The position numbers and the translations under genes are program-made. Source: ZC4RG29 sp964521255 (GTDB taxonomy: Bacteria; Bacteroidota; Bacteroidia; Cytophagales; Cyclobacteriaceae). Taken from it: a stretch of 64,000 bases of DNA. Positions 9,401-17,584 of the stretch are shown piece after piece. The first letter of the stretch is position 1. Each line of letters begins with the position of its first letter. Where the stretch lies: the NCBI GenBank assembly GCA_964521255.1, contig CAZFRM010000001.1, forward strand, positions 1 to 64,000, read 5' to 3'. The notes below the pieces were generated by a model. That model did no database searches and had not been told where the DNA came from. It saw nothing but the letters and a program-made list of their open reading frames with translations.

Positions 9401-10649
9401 GGGCTGGGGTTTTATTCTTGGTGATCAGGATCCAAACATTCGCTTTGATGCTGCATCAAAAGGTTGGCTTGTGCAGAAGAAGGATCTTACACTTCCTTTC
9501 ACGCAATTAAAAAATACTTCGCTTAATCTTCGGGCAAATGTAGAGCCCACACTTGACCTGCGAATTCAGGTGGACGTTAAAAAAGACGTCACCTCTGCTT
9601 ACCAGGAAATCTTCCGGTATGATCCTGACAATCCAATAGCAAATGAATTCGGCTATGCATCATTGAACCCAAACCGGAGTGGAAGTTATCGCGTCTCAAC
9701 CGTAATGATTAACACTGCGTTTAGATCTGACAATGATGACAAAAGCTCAGCAACGTTTGATGACTTCCAGGAGAACCTTGAAGTGATTCGAACGCGCTTT
9801 GCTTCCATTACCGGACAACCCGAGTTTGATACGGCATCGCAGGATGTTTTAATCCCTGCCTTTATTTCGGCTTACACCGGAAAAGACCCAAGAACAATAA
9901 GCTTGTCACCTTTCCCGAATGCTCCACTACCTAATTGGCGTCTTGATTATACGGGATTGTCCAAGCTATCGGCACTCAGAGATGTGTTTCAGATGATAAC
10001 CATTTCACATGCCTATGCATCAACGTATGCGGTGGTGAACTACTCAAACTCTCTTCAATACGACGATCAGGACAGATTAAATCTTGAAAATCCTATTGAG
10101 GATTATAACAGTAAGTTTTTTGGCGTGAACAGCGACGGTGAAGCGGTTCCTGTTTACATCATCAGCCAGGTGATGTTGTCAGAACAGTTTGCACCATTAT
10201 TTGGTATAAATGTTCGTACAAAAAGTCGTGTAACCGCCAAGTTGGAATACAGGACAAAGCGAGATCTCGCACTTAATATATCGAATGCTCAAGTCTCAGA
10301 ACTAAACAGTAAGGATGTAGCTTTTGAAATAGGCTACACCAAAAATAACATGAAGCTTCCCTTCAAATCACAGGGCCGTACGATCGTTCTAAAAAATGAC
10401 GTGACATTCCGCATGAACCTCACCGTGGCAGACACAAAAACTATTCAGCGAAAGTTAGATGAGTTAGGAACCGTAACCAATGGAAATATAAACTTCCAGC
10501 TTCGCCCAAATATAAACTATGCGCTGAACGAAAAACTAAACATTCAGGCTTACTTTGAACGAACCATCAATGAACCACAAATATCCAGTTCATATCGCCG
10601 CGCAACTACCCGGTTTGGTTTCCAGGTAAGATTTAATCTCGCGCAGTAA
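3423..10649 (+). CDS. sprA: SprA, outer-membrane channel of the type IX secretion system
   Basis: A giant protein of 2408 residues. SprA is known to form the very large single-chain beta-barrel through which type IX substrates, including gliding adhesins, cross the outer membrane. The start is TTG at 3423. A signal peptide spans about residues 1-34 (hydrophobic CIAWIGIILI, then DDAFAQ). A long run of beta-rich, Asn/Asp/Tyr-rich sequence follows, with a Pro-rich linker near residue 1925 (PRPARPTSTTGRPQQPQRPQ), and the end, RFGFQVRFNLAQ, has the aromatic pattern of a closing barrel strand. No other gld, spr or por gene lies in the window. The absence of an ATG near the start makes the TTG the best candidate. 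Confidence 0.97.
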   Translation: MRVEKPKFQVIPTLCRLCIAWIGIILIPDDAFAQRTDSTRVNTDTTRATTPYRSSRRPTFNPTDRYGDPFSNTTYETPLFRDPNQLKLDVEIDTSLNYTLYEKIGDLNYRPTTSMTFEEFKQYQERQMLKQYWQTRARALDGESAVAGRGFVPKIYISPVLDRIFGGSYIELVPRGFVTLDFGAAFQRVSNPNIPIRQQRNGGFEFDQQINMNVTGKIGEKLQVTANFDNNNSFDFQNNMKVEYTGFKEDILKKLEIGNVSLPLNNTLIQGAQNLFGVKGQMQFGKLNVTAIASTQRGKVSSIEIPGGNQGQGRPFEIIASNYDENRHFFLGQFFRDNYRKWIAIAPQITSGVNITRIEVYLLNRNNDTQTLRNVVGLMDLGEGSRVYNPNVQGRVPGSPTSNTANDLFSFVSGLNRSDTIDTQLASKGLVNGTDYEKITGARKLSQTEFTYHSQLGYITLTRKLQNDEALAVAFEYTYNGQVYKVGELTEDYSNLKDKETIFMKLLRPRKIAIRDQNNVIIPTWDLMMKNIYTLNVNQLTRENFQLRIIYRDDRTGIDNPQLQEGQVVRNRQLIEVFGLDRLNPVNDPQRDGNFDFVDGITVNTQNGLIIFPYLEPFSQALREAFQVEPNKDFLIQKYSYDTLYRTTKAEAELFSTKNKFFMVGTYSAGSSKEILIPGFGVAPGSVRVYAGGIPLIENTQFTVDYTFGKVTILDESILSSGKNISIQYEQSDPFAFQTRSLLGTRFDYALNEDVNLGSTFLYYNERPMISRNQIGTEPARNMMYGFDFNVNKQSRMLTKLVDAIPILQTKEPSSINFSGEFAQLIPGTSNVIDGEGTAYLDDFENTATPYSLMSPQGWKLSSIPKTADSRFDPTGGSADVEAGYRRAKLAWYMVDNLFYRNTGGAVQRPSNVPNPVINHYERGVGPQEIFPFRQLQQAVYYEPIFDVAYYPGERGPYNYNPNLNNNGFFNNPRENWAAITSAVRTEVDFDKSNIEYIEFWLLNPFLDNENGKVNDGINPPRNNTTGGKIVFQLGSISEDVMRDSRHAFENGLPADGNLAAGTTESSWGYVTSQQYITNAFDNSSSARANQDVGLDGIPSSKETEKFQDFLSNVSGISPDALNRIQTDPSADDFKYFLGSDLDANNAQILERYKNYNGMEGNTPIAGDDLVARSGSPYPDNEDLNADNTLSELEEYYEYDIDLRKGQLSVGSEYIVDKIDANIESSGETVTWYLFRIPVREFENKYGNISGFKSIRYIRMIMTDFAEPVVLRFANFRTIGSRWRRYNSSLWESGLIETPEPNIDNLTVSVVNLEENGQADLANNKSPYRIPPGVVRDRDNTSAVSREVNEQSVQMCIEDLLDGDARAIYKNFDSDLFNYGRIKMFFHADSESEDDQLHAFMRLGTDFDQNYYEIEIPLKISRVTNPSNPDVREIWPEENEIDLDLDELTGLKVRRDREGFSLTEIYERPELVGRHKIRILGRPDLSSVRLIMIGVRNPRSDDRRSHSACIWANELRLTDFDRTAGWAVNATMSAKLADFATVTGAIRHTTFGFGSVGSKIAERNRDESTNWDVAANVNVDKLLPGNTGIKIPMFVSYEQNTSNPNYDPANPDVRLDAALKSFTTTEEKDSYLKLIQDQSIRKSINFTNVRKVKVRPDAKTHIYDIENLSFSYSYSEATRQNFNIKEQLSTQQRGSVAYNFAPKATGIEPFKNSEGLKSPYLRLIKDFNIGLMPSNINVRADLDRTFNKNIYRNDEGLSDFSNYQKYFLFNRSYNLRWALSKGLTFDYTARANAIIDEPEGEINTTEKRDVVVNNLKNFGRMKKFDQSVTANYTVPLDKIPLTDWVGAEYRFNASYNWMAGVLNKPDSIAALTGEQDIPDSLDFKNTIQNSREQNFSGRLDLVKLYNKSKFLKEINTPPRPARPTSTTGRPQQPQRPQPQDTVKKTPSALKGLLRLIMSLRSINGTYTKSEGTILPGFSPSPWLFGMDRDFSAPGWGFILGDQDPNIRFDAASKGWLVQKKDLTLPFTQLKNTSLNLRANVEPTLDLRIQVDVKKDVTSAYQEIFRYDPDNPIANEFGYASLNPNRSGSYRVSTVMINTAFRSDNDDKSSATFDDFQENLEVIRTRFASITGQPEFDTASQDVLIPAFISAYTGKDPRTISLSPFPNAPLPNWRLDYTGLSKLSALRDVFQMITISHAYASTYAVVNYSNSLQYDDQDRLNLENPIEDYNSKFFGVNSDGEAVPVYIISQVMLSEQFAPLFGINVRTKSRVTAKLEYRTKRDLALNISNAQVSELNSKDVAFEIGYTKNNMKLPFKSQGRTIVLKNDVTFRMNLTVADTKTIQRKLDELGTVTNGNINFQLRPNINYALNEKLNIQAYFERTINEPQISSSYRRATTRFGFQVRFNLAQ

Positions 10650-10663
10650 TGTGCTGAGGTGTG

Positions 10664-10748
10664 TACGTGTTTAGGTGCTTAAGTTGTCGAACTTGACGCG
10701 TCTGCGGTTGATTGGTAAACATAAACACCTAAACACGTAAGCACTTAA
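10664..10748. repeat. Inverted intergenic element built of octamers (unit NTAARCAC)
   Basis: The right arm holds four perfect-register octamers: ATAAACAC, CTAAACAC, GTAAGCAC, TTAAACAC (10721-10752 region). The left arm carries the reverse complement units GTGTGTAC, GTGTTTAG, GTGCTTAA. The 14-base cores TACGTGTTTAGGTG (10664-10677) and CACCTAAACACGTA (10726-10739) are exact inverted copies around 48 bases. It lies between the sprA stop and the gcvH promoter, where no ordinary terminator is seen. Confidence 0.8.
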
Positions 10749-10761
10749 ACACTTTTTCTAC

Positions 10762-10769
10762 TATTTTTG
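10762..10769 (+). promoter_or_regulatory. Putative housekeeping promoter (-7 element) of gcvH
   Basis: TATTTTTG matches the Bacteroidota -7 consensus TAnnTTTG, 29 bases before the gcvH start codon. No clear TTG -33 element is visible, so confidence is moderate. Confidence 0.45.
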
Positions 10770-10797
10770 ACCCTTTAGAAATTAATCTGATAAATTC

Positions 10798-11178
10798 ATG
10801 AGTATTCCAGCAGGACTTAAATACACAAAAGACCACGAATGGGTAAAAATTGAAGGAAACGTAGCAACCGTTGGTATCACGGATTTCGCGCAAGGCGAAT
10901 TAGGTGACATCGTATATGTCGACATTACATCCTTAGGCCAGCAAGTAGGACAACACGATGTATTTGGAACCGTAGAGGCTGTGAAAACGGTTTCGGATCT
11001 TTTTATGCCGGTAAGCGGAAAAGTTACTGAAGTAAATCCTTTATTGGAGAAAAGTCCTGAGAAGGTAAATGATGATCCTTATGGCGAAGGCTGGATGGTG
11101 AAAGTAGAAATCTCAACTCCCTCTGAAGCAAGCGATTTATTAACAGCCGAACAATACAAGGAACTTATCGGTAAATAA
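10798..11178 (+). CDS. gcvH: Glycine cleavage system H protein
   Basis: Lipoyl carrier of the glycine cleavage system. It shuttles the aminomethyl arm between the P, T and L proteins. At 126 residues it has the normal length. The lipoyl-accepting lysine is K63 in GTVEAVKTVSDL, in the hairpin of a biotinyl/lipoyl fold, and the N-terminus LKYTKDHEWVKIEG is typical. It is followed 73 bases later by lipA, whose product makes the lipoyl group. The P protein (gcvP, 14.6 kb) and an L protein (62.5 kb) are also in the window. Confidence 0.97.
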   Translation: MSIPAGLKYTKDHEWVKIEGNVATVGITDFAQGELGDIVYVDITSLGQQVGQHDVFGTVEAVKTVSDLFMPVSGKVTEVNPLLEKSPEKVNDDPYGEGWMVKVEISTPSEASDLLTAEQYKELIGK

Positions 11179-11187
11179 AATGTTACT

Positions 11188-11247
11188 CGTTAAACGTTAA
11201 CAGGAATCCTAAAATCCCATTAATGTTTAATCTTTAACAATTAACCT
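11188..11247. repeat. Heptamer-built intergenic repeat (TTAANNN) before lipA
   Basis: The right arm is four tandem heptamers TTAATGT, TTAATCT, TTAACAA, TTAACCT (11220-11247), which end four bases before the lipA ATG. The left arm (11188-11202, CGTTAAACGTTAACA) carries the opposite orientation. Pairing between the arms is loose. It occupies the whole gcvH-lipA gap. Confidence 0.55.
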
Positions 11248-11251
11248 TCCC

Positions 11252-12139
11252 ATGATAGAATTACCCGTTATATCACCTGAAGAATCAACGAAAAAAAGAA
11301 AGCCTGACTGGTTGCGTGTGAAGCTGCCGGTAGGTGCGGAGTATGCCCGGGTAAGAAAGCTGGTTGATAATTATAAACTTCATACTATTTGTGAAAGTGG
11401 AAATTGTCCTAACATGGGTGAATGCTGGGGCGCAGGAACAGCTACCTTTATGATACTGGGAAATATTTGTACCCGCAGTTGCACCTTTTGCGCAGTGGCT
11501 ACTGGCCGGCCAACAGAATATGATACCGAAGAACCTAAACGCGTTGCAGAAGCCATAAAATTAATGGGAGTAAAGCACGCTGTAATCACCTCCGTGAATC
11601 GTGATGAATTAAAAGATCGTGGTGCGGAAATATGGTACCAGACGGTTGTTGAAACGAAAAAGGTAAGTCCGGAAACAACTATTGAAACACTCATCCCTGA
11701 TACGAAAGGAAATTGGGATGCCCTTTACCGAATGATCGATGGTGGACAGGAAGTTGTTTCACATAACATGGAAACGGTTAGCAGACTTTACAGAAATGTA
11801 AGACCACAGGCAAAATACGAACGAAGCCTCGAGCAGATTAAAAGAATACGAGACGCAGGCAAGCGAACCAAATCAGGAATCATGCTTGGCCTTGGCGAAA
11901 AGAAAGAAGAAGTATTTAAAGCAATGGACGACCTGGTTGAACACGGCTTGCTTATTCTAACATTAGGTCAATATTTACAACCCACAAAACTTCATCACGA
12001 AGTAATCGAGTTTATCCATCCTGATACCTTTGCATTATATAAAGAAGAAGGTTTGAAACGCGGCCTGAGATATGTAGAGTCAGGTCCCCTTGTGCGTTCA
12101 TCTTACCATGCCGAACGACATGTTAACGTGCCGTTGTAG
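11252..12139 (+). CDS. lipA: Lipoyl synthase
   Basis: Radical SAM enzyme that inserts two sulfurs into octanoyl groups on lipoyl domains, such as that of the neighbouring GcvH. The LipA-specific auxiliary cluster cysteines are C47, C52 and C58 (CESGNCPNMGEC). The radical SAM cluster cysteines are C73, C77 and C80 (CTRSCTFC). The C-terminal serine that holds the auxiliary cluster is in GPLVRSSYHAERH. Length 295 is normal. Co-transcription with gcvH is likely. No lipB is nearby. Confidence 0.97.
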   Translation: MIELPVISPEESTKKRKPDWLRVKLPVGAEYARVRKLVDNYKLHTICESGNCPNMGECWGAGTATFMILGNICTRSCTFCAVATGRPTEYDTEEPKRVAEAIKLMGVKHAVITSVNRDELKDRGAEIWYQTVVETKKVSPETTIETLIPDTKGNWDALYRMIDGGQEVVSHNMETVSRLYRNVRPQAKYERSLEQIKRIRDAGKRTKSGIMLGLGEKKEEVFKAMDDLVEHGLLILTLGQYLQPTKLHHEVIEFIHPDTFALYKEEGLKRGLRYVESGPLVRSSYHAERHVNVPL

Positions 12140-12164
12140 TTCGGTTGGCTGAGTCTTAAACGTC

Positions 12165-12638
12165 TTACTCTAAATTTTTCAGGTATTCAATATCGCCCTG
12201 ATCTTTTGGTCTATTGGAAGAAAGTTTTTCTTTTAACAAATCGCGATGGCTAATCACATTAAACTTTACTCCTTTATACTCTCCTTGTTGTGAACGTTGA
12301 TAACATTTGTCAAAGTCAAATTCATCAAACGATTTTAATTTTTTCATTGGATCAATTACAAATCCTGAATTACCAATATTGAACTGGGTAAATCCAGGAA
12401 TAAAATCTAACGCTCTCACCTGTTCCAATCCCTCAACACCATGTTTTTTTAAAACTGATTTAAATTTCCCGATATTTGATTGTTCATCCTTTATCCATAG
12501 ATCAAGATCATGGGTAGCTCTTACGTAACCATGAAAAGCTATTGCAAACCCACCTACCAATAAGTAAGTAACTTCTTCGTCTTGCATACTCTTCAGAAAT
12601 CCAAGGACTTCGTCATCATTAAGATCAATTGCAGCCAT
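12165..12638 (-). CDS. Nucleotidyltransferase-fold protein (DUF6036/AbiEii-like)
   Basis: A small protein with the minimal nucleotidyltransferase signature: YLLVGGFAIAFHGYVRAT, then the acidic DLDLWI where the two aspartates should bind metal. Proteins of this type are annotated from memory as DUF6036 or AbiEii-like. I chose the start at 12638 (MAAIDLNDDEVL), because relatives begin shortly before the GG motif. The frame extends to 12761 and would add 41 residues unlike the family. No partner antitoxin gene is adjacent, so a toxin role is not supported. It follows the M28 peptidase gene on the same strand. Confidence 0.7.
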   Translation of the reverse strand: MAAIDLNDDEVLGFLKSMQDEEVTYLLVGGFAIAFHGYVRATHDLDLWIKDEQSNIGKFKSVLKKHGVEGLEQVRALDFIPGFTQFNIGNSGFVIDPMKKLKSFDEFDFDKCYQRSQQGEYKGVKFNVISHRDLLKEKLSSNRPKDQGDIEYLKNLE

Positions 12639-12780
12639 TTCTGTCAACGATGGATTAGCATTATGAAAAGCCACTGCAGTGCGGTTTACCTTTGAAAAGA
12701 GATTTATCCTTGCCTCGTAATTCGTTTTTTGTGCCTGAAGTGACATATTCAAAGATAACAATTCTATCCTGAACTGTTAC

Positions 12781-14292
12781 TCACTTTATCACGTCATGCG
12801 CTATTCGTTCATCACGATTGGCAATTTCCCAAGCCGTGTAAAAAATGCATTGTGTCCTTTTTCTTAAGAGGTCAAATTCAATTTTTTCCACCTCATCGCT
12901 GGGCTTGTGATAATCTTCATGTATGCCGTCGAAATAAAAAATAATCGGAATGTTGTTCTTTGCGAAATTCCAGTGGTCAGACCGGTAGTACAACCGTGAT
13001 GGATGACTCTCATCGTTATAGGTATAATCAAAAATAAGCTGACCATATTTTTTGTTCATTGCCTCATTCAACGCATGCAGTTCATGAGACAATTTATCGG
13101 AACCGATAATATAGACATAAGGATCACTCTCTTTATGCTGCTGATCACGTCTTCCGATCATGTCTATATTCAAATCAACTACTGTATTTGCCAGTGGAAA
13201 AACAGGATTTTGGGTATAGTAAGCAGAGCCTAATAATCCTTCCTCTTCACCCGTTACGGTCATAAATAAAATGCTCCGTCGTGGACCATTTCCTTCTTCT
13301 TTTGCTTTCGCAAAAACATGAGCAAGTTCAATTACCGCTACCGTGCCGGAGCCATCATCATCTGCCCCATTATAAATTAAATCCCCTTTACCCTGCTCAG
13401 CCTTTCCTACATGATCATAGTGAGCTGTAATGATGATGACTTCATCTTTTTTGTCCGTTCCTTCCAGGAATCCTAAGACATTATCGCTCTCGGTAATTTG
13501 AACAGCAATTTCTGTCTTATACTGAATATTGATGGGTTTAATTTTTTGTAAAGGATTTTTTTCAGGATTTTCTTTTGCAACTTTTTTTAATAAATCAACC
13601 CGGCAATTCATTACGGATTCAACAACATCGGGTGATAAAATAAAATAGCCTTCATTCGATTTTCTGATGGTTGGTTTTTTTAAACTGATTTTAGCATTTC
13701 CCTGGTAAAGTCGTGCCTGATCAACCAGTCCCTGGAAATCTGATTTTAAATCGGTGTTCCAGACAAAAATCATCTTAGCCCCTTTTTCTTTCGCGCGCGA
13801 AACTTCGGGTAAGCTATACAACCGCCCATCATCAATACGAATCAGTACAGCCTTGTCTTTAACATCCAGCCTTGAAAAATCCTCTTCCCGCCCCAGCCCG
13901 GCATAAACAAGTTGAGTAGATACCTCACCGTCTGAATCTCCTGATCCATAATAAATCACATCTTTAAAATTGATCAGTTTCCTGTCGTTAATTTTTAGAT
14001 AGGTATCTCCCGGAGCAGTTTTGTAAAGTTTGACAGCCTGATAATAATTGCCATCAACAGGACCAGACAAGTTGATAGCTTTAAACTGCTCCCGGATAAA
14101 GGCCGCAGCCATCTTCTCTCCTTGCGTCCCTATTTGACGCCCCTCCATGGAATCAGAAGCAATAATGGTTAAGTTTCTCTTTAACCGGGCTTCATTAATG
14201 GTTGCACCATATTGCTGAATGATCGATTGCTGGGCATAGACGAGCGGGCTAACGGCAATCAGTAACAAATTTATAAATGCTATCCTTTTCAT
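12781..14292 (-). CDS. Secreted M28-family zinc aminopeptidase with PA domain
   Basis: Exported peptidase of 503 residues. A signal peptide covers residues 1-20 (MKRIAFINLLLIAVSPLVYA). A protease-associated insert lies at about 100-240, followed by the M28 catalytic domain. Zinc-ligand motifs in order are ITAHYDHVG (about residue 287), NGADDDGSG (about 305), the catalytic GEEEGLLGS (about 348), NIDMIGRRD (about 376) and EDYHKPSDEV (about 460). All key residues are present. It probably trims peptides in the periplasm or on the cell surface. No type IX C-terminal sorting domain is seen. Confidence 0.92.
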   Translation of the reverse strand: MKRIAFINLLLIAVSPLVYAQQSIIQQYGATINEARLKRNLTIIASDSMEGRQIGTQGEKMAAAFIREQFKAINLSGPVDGNYYQAVKLYKTAPGDTYLKINDRKLINFKDVIYYGSGDSDGEVSTQLVYAGLGREEDFSRLDVKDKAVLIRIDDGRLYSLPEVSRAKEKGAKMIFVWNTDLKSDFQGLVDQARLYQGNAKISLKKPTIRKSNEGYFILSPDVVESVMNCRVDLLKKVAKENPEKNPLQKIKPINIQYKTEIAVQITESDNVLGFLEGTDKKDEVIIITAHYDHVGKAEQGKGDLIYNGADDDGSGTVAVIELAHVFAKAKEEGNGPRRSILFMTVTGEEEGLLGSAYYTQNPVFPLANTVVDLNIDMIGRRDQQHKESDPYVYIIGSDKLSHELHALNEAMNKKYGQLIFDYTYNDESHPSRLYYRSDHWNFAKNNIPIIFYFDGIHEDYHKPSDEVEKIEFDLLRKRTQCIFYTAWEIANRDERIAHDVIK

Positions 14293-14591
14293 TTTCCTTA
14301 TATTATCGGGGCAGCTCTTTTAAAATCAACACACAGTTCTCCAAAGGCAGAATGCGTTTCTATAAATGTTTAATTCAAAATTCCAATGATGCCTTTAACT
14401 TATTTGGGTTTTCATAATGATAAATCTCCTGCATTCAATTTTTCCAAATCCTGCTAAATATTAAGGCCACTCCTTTACCTTTGTGCTTCATTGTTTTGAA
14501 AGGTAAATACCAAAACTTTAGGATGAATCGCAATACACATTATTCGGGATGAATATTGTAAGCGGCTCCTTTAAAATCCATATAAATACAG
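14293..14591. other. 299-base divergent intergenic region upstream of gcvP
   Basis: Holds the promoter regions of the minus-strand M28 peptidase gene and of gcvP. Besides the -7 element at 14476-14483, it shows GGATGAAT twice (14521-14528 and 14547-14554, 26 bases apart). The second copy lies in the small dyad TATTC-GGGAT-GAATA. I looked for a glycine riboswitch and did not recognise one. Confidence 0.4.
14476..14483 (+). promoter_or_regulatory. Putative housekeeping promoter (-7 element) of gcvP
   Basis: TACCTTTG fits TAnnTTTG. A CTG sits 22 bases upstream in place of the usual TTG. It would give a leader of about 100 bases, longer than usual here, leaving room for leader control. Confidence 0.5.
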
Positions 14592-17486
14592 ATGAAAACA
14601 GAATCCCGTTACATTGAAAAATTTGAATCCCGCCACATTGGCCCGGATGCGCACCAGGTTGAAGAAATGCTGAAGGTTATAAAGGCAGATTCTGTTGAAG
14701 ACCTGATTAAACAAACCATTCCTTCCTCTATCCGTCTTAACCAACCATTAAACCTTCCCGAAGCCCAAAGTGAGGCAGCGTTTCTAAAAAACTTTAAAAA
14801 ACTTGCTACCCGGAATAAAATCTTCAAGTCGTATATAGGAGCCGGTTACTACAATTGCATTACACCGGGCGTAATCCTGAGAAATATTCTTGAAAACCCG
14901 GGATGGTACACAGCTTATACTCCCTATCAGGCAGAAATTGCTCAAGGACGCCTCGAAGCATTGATCAATTATCAGACCATGATCATTGAGTTGACCGGTT
15001 TACCCATTGCCAATGCATCATTACTTGATGAAGCCACCGCTGCTGCAGAGGCGATGCATTTATTTCATGCTTCACGTGCAGCATCACGAAAAAATGCACA
15101 TACTTTCTTTGTAGATAAAAATACTTTCCCCCAAACAATCGATGTTCTTCGTACACGTTCCAAACCGCTGGGCATAAAGCTGGTTGTTGAAGACGTGACT
15201 AAACTAAACCTGGAGGATAATGATGTTTTCGGGATATACCTCCAGAACCCGGATAATAATGGAACGATAAAAGATCTCAGCCCGATTATATCTTCGGCAC
15301 ATGAAAAAGAAATTTTTGTTGCTGTCGGAGCCGACCTGATGAGTTTACTGCTCATGAAGTCACCTGGTGAAATGGGCGCGGACATAGCCTTAGGCTCCTC
15401 TCAACGCTTTGGTGTACCAATGGGATTCGGTGGTCCTCATGCAGCGTTCTTTGCTACAAAAGAAGAATTCAAAAGACAGATTCCCGGAAGAATTATCGGC
15501 GCTTCGATCGATGCTAATGGCAATCCTGCTTATCGCATGGCGTTGCAAACCAGAGAACAACATATAAGAAGAGAGAAAGCAACCTCAAATATCTGTACTG
15601 CACAGGTTCTGCTTTCGGTCATGGCCGGAATGTATGCGGTGTATCATGGCCCACACATCCTGAAAAAAATTGCCACCCGGATTCATGGATTAGCTAAAAC
15701 ATTAAACAGGGGGTTACATGATTTGGGTATTAAACAACTCAATGAACATTTCTTCGATACATTAAAAATTGAAGTTAACAATGTAACTCCGGTCAGGGCT
15801 GAAGCCGAAAAAGTTCAACTTAATTTCCGCTACTTCGACGATAAACATATCGGCATTTCAATTGATGAAACAACCACACCAGAAGATGTTTCAGAAATAC
15901 TGGATGTGTTTATTAAAGCTGAAGGAAAAAAAGCAACAACAACATTTTCAAACGGACAAGAAATAAATTGGCCGTTATCACTGATACGAACATCACCTTA
16001 CCTCACGCATCCGGTATTCAACCGGCATCATTCTGAACATGAAATGCTTCGTTACATGAAGCGCCTTGAGAACAAAGACTTGTCGATGGTGCACTCCATG
16101 ATATCATTGGGTTCATGTACAATGAAGCTTAATGCTACCGCAGAGATGGTACCGGTTACGTGGCCTGAATTTGGCAACATTCATCCCTTTGCTCCGGAGG
16201 ATCAGACAACTGGCTATCGCGAGATGATTCTTCAACTTGAAAACTGGCTAAAAGAGATCACTGGTTTTACAGGCGTTTCTTTACAACCCAACAGTGGCGC
16301 CCAGGGAGAATATACAGGATTGATGACCATACATGCCTATCATGAATCACGTGGAGAAACACACAGAAACATAGCATTAATTCCAGCATCCGCACATGGA
16401 ACAAATCCTGCGAGCGCAGTGATGGCTGGTATGCAGGTGATCGTTGTGAAATCAGACAATGAAGGAAAAATTGATGTTGTCGATCTGAAAGCAAAAGCCG
16501 ATCAATATAAAGACAAGCTTTCTTGTCTGATGGTGACTTACCCCTCTACACATGGTGTTTTTGAAGAATCGATTATTGAAATATGTGAAGTGATTCATCG
16601 CAATGGTGGTTTGGTGTATATGGATGGTGCAAACATGAATGCCCAGGTGGGACTTACTTCTCCTGCAAATATTGGCGCTGACGTTTGTCACCTTAACCTT
16701 CACAAAACATTTTGCATTCCGCATGGTGGCGGTGGGCCCGGCATGGGCCCGATTTGTGTTAACGACAAATTGAAACCATTCCTGCCCAGCCATGCCGTTA
16801 TTAAAATCAATGGTGAAAAAGCCATTCATGCTGTATCCGCAGCGCCATGGGGTAGTGCAAGTATTCTGACAATTTCATATGCCTACATTGCTATGATGGG
16901 TGGCGATGGCCTGACACAGGCAACGAAGATGGCCATTCTTAATGCTAATTATATAAAAGAACGTTTGAGCGGGCATTATAAAATTCTTTACACCGGTAAT
17001 CAGGGACGTTGTGCACATGAAATGATAGTTGACTGCCGCGATTTTAAAAAATCAGGAATAGAAGTAGAAGATATTGCGAAGCGATTGATGGATTATGGAT
17101 TTCATGCTCCGACAGTTTCTTTTCCAGTGGCCGGAACGTTAATGATTGAGCCAACGGAAAGCGAACCAAAGGAAGAACTGGATCGTTTTTGCGATGCGTT
17201 GATCGAAATCAGAAATGAAATTCGCGAGATTGAAGAAGGAAAAGTTGAAAAAGACAATAATGTTTTGAAAAATGCTCCACATACAGCAATGGTTATCACC
17301 GCTGATCAATGGAACAAACCTTATAGTCGTCAAAAGGCTGCTTATCCACTTCCATTTGTAAAGGAAGCTAAGTTCTGGCCTTCTGTAGGGCGTGTTGACA
17401 ATGCTTATGGCGACAGAAATCTTATATGTAGTTGCTTGCCCATGGAAGCCTTTGCTCAAAATGAGGATTCAATAGTAGTGCAATAA
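14592..17486 (+). CDS. gcvP: Glycine dehydrogenase (aminomethyl-transferring), P protein
   Basis: Decarboxylates glycine with pyridoxal phosphate and passes the aminomethyl group to lipoylated GcvH. At 964 residues it is the fused single-chain form, carrying both the catalytic and the structural half. The PLP lysine is K705 in NLHKTFCIPHGGGGPG. The N-terminus shows the family's RHIGPD motif, and SANIC-type contacts such as TSNICTAQ are present. The gene stands alone behind its own promoter, about 2.4 kb from lipA. Confidence 0.97.
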   Translation: MKTESRYIEKFESRHIGPDAHQVEEMLKVIKADSVEDLIKQTIPSSIRLNQPLNLPEAQSEAAFLKNFKKLATRNKIFKSYIGAGYYNCITPGVILRNILENPGWYTAYTPYQAEIAQGRLEALINYQTMIIELTGLPIANASLLDEATAAAEAMHLFHASRAASRKNAHTFFVDKNTFPQTIDVLRTRSKPLGIKLVVEDVTKLNLEDNDVFGIYLQNPDNNGTIKDLSPIISSAHEKEIFVAVGADLMSLLLMKSPGEMGADIALGSSQRFGVPMGFGGPHAAFFATKEEFKRQIPGRIIGASIDANGNPAYRMALQTREQHIRREKATSNICTAQVLLSVMAGMYAVYHGPHILKKIATRIHGLAKTLNRGLHDLGIKQLNEHFFDTLKIEVNNVTPVRAEAEKVQLNFRYFDDKHIGISIDETTTPEDVSEILDVFIKAEGKKATTTFSNGQEINWPLSLIRTSPYLTHPVFNRHHSEHEMLRYMKRLENKDLSMVHSMISLGSCTMKLNATAEMVPVTWPEFGNIHPFAPEDQTTGYREMILQLENWLKEITGFTGVSLQPNSGAQGEYTGLMTIHAYHESRGETHRNIALIPASAHGTNPASAVMAGMQVIVVKSDNEGKIDVVDLKAKADQYKDKLSCLMVTYPSTHGVFEESIIEICEVIHRNGGLVYMDGANMNAQVGLTSPANIGADVCHLNLHKTFCIPHGGGGPGMGPICVNDKLKPFLPSHAVIKINGEKAIHAVSAAPWGSASILTISYAYIAMMGGDGLTQATKMAILNANYIKERLSGHYKILYTGNQGRCAHEMIVDCRDFKKSGIEVEDIAKRLMDYGFHAPTVSFPVAGTLMIEPTESEPKEELDRFCDALIEIRNEIREIEEGKVEKDNNVLKNAPHTAMVITADQWNKPYSRQKAAYPLPFVKEAKFWPSVGRVDNAYGDRNLICSCLPMEAFAQNEDSIVVQ

Positions 17487-17584
17487 GGCTGGACACGCGT
17501 GACATCTTTATTTCTCATGAAAGATTGATGTCAAAAAGTAAAACTTCTCCTGAAGAATCCATAATTTAACTTACTGGATTTTCA

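Noticed and set aside
12165..12638. Type IV toxin-antitoxin (AbiE-like) system
   Set aside because: Only a nucleotidyltransferase-fold gene is present; no adjacent antitoxin-like gene exists.
14484..14591. Glycine riboswitch in the gcvP leader
   Set aside because: I looked for the conserved cores of the aptamer and did not find them; only short repeats are present.
15065..17459. Several minus-strand frames of 65-125 codons inside gcvP
   Set aside because: All lie in the shadow of the well-supported gcvP frame and show no domain features.
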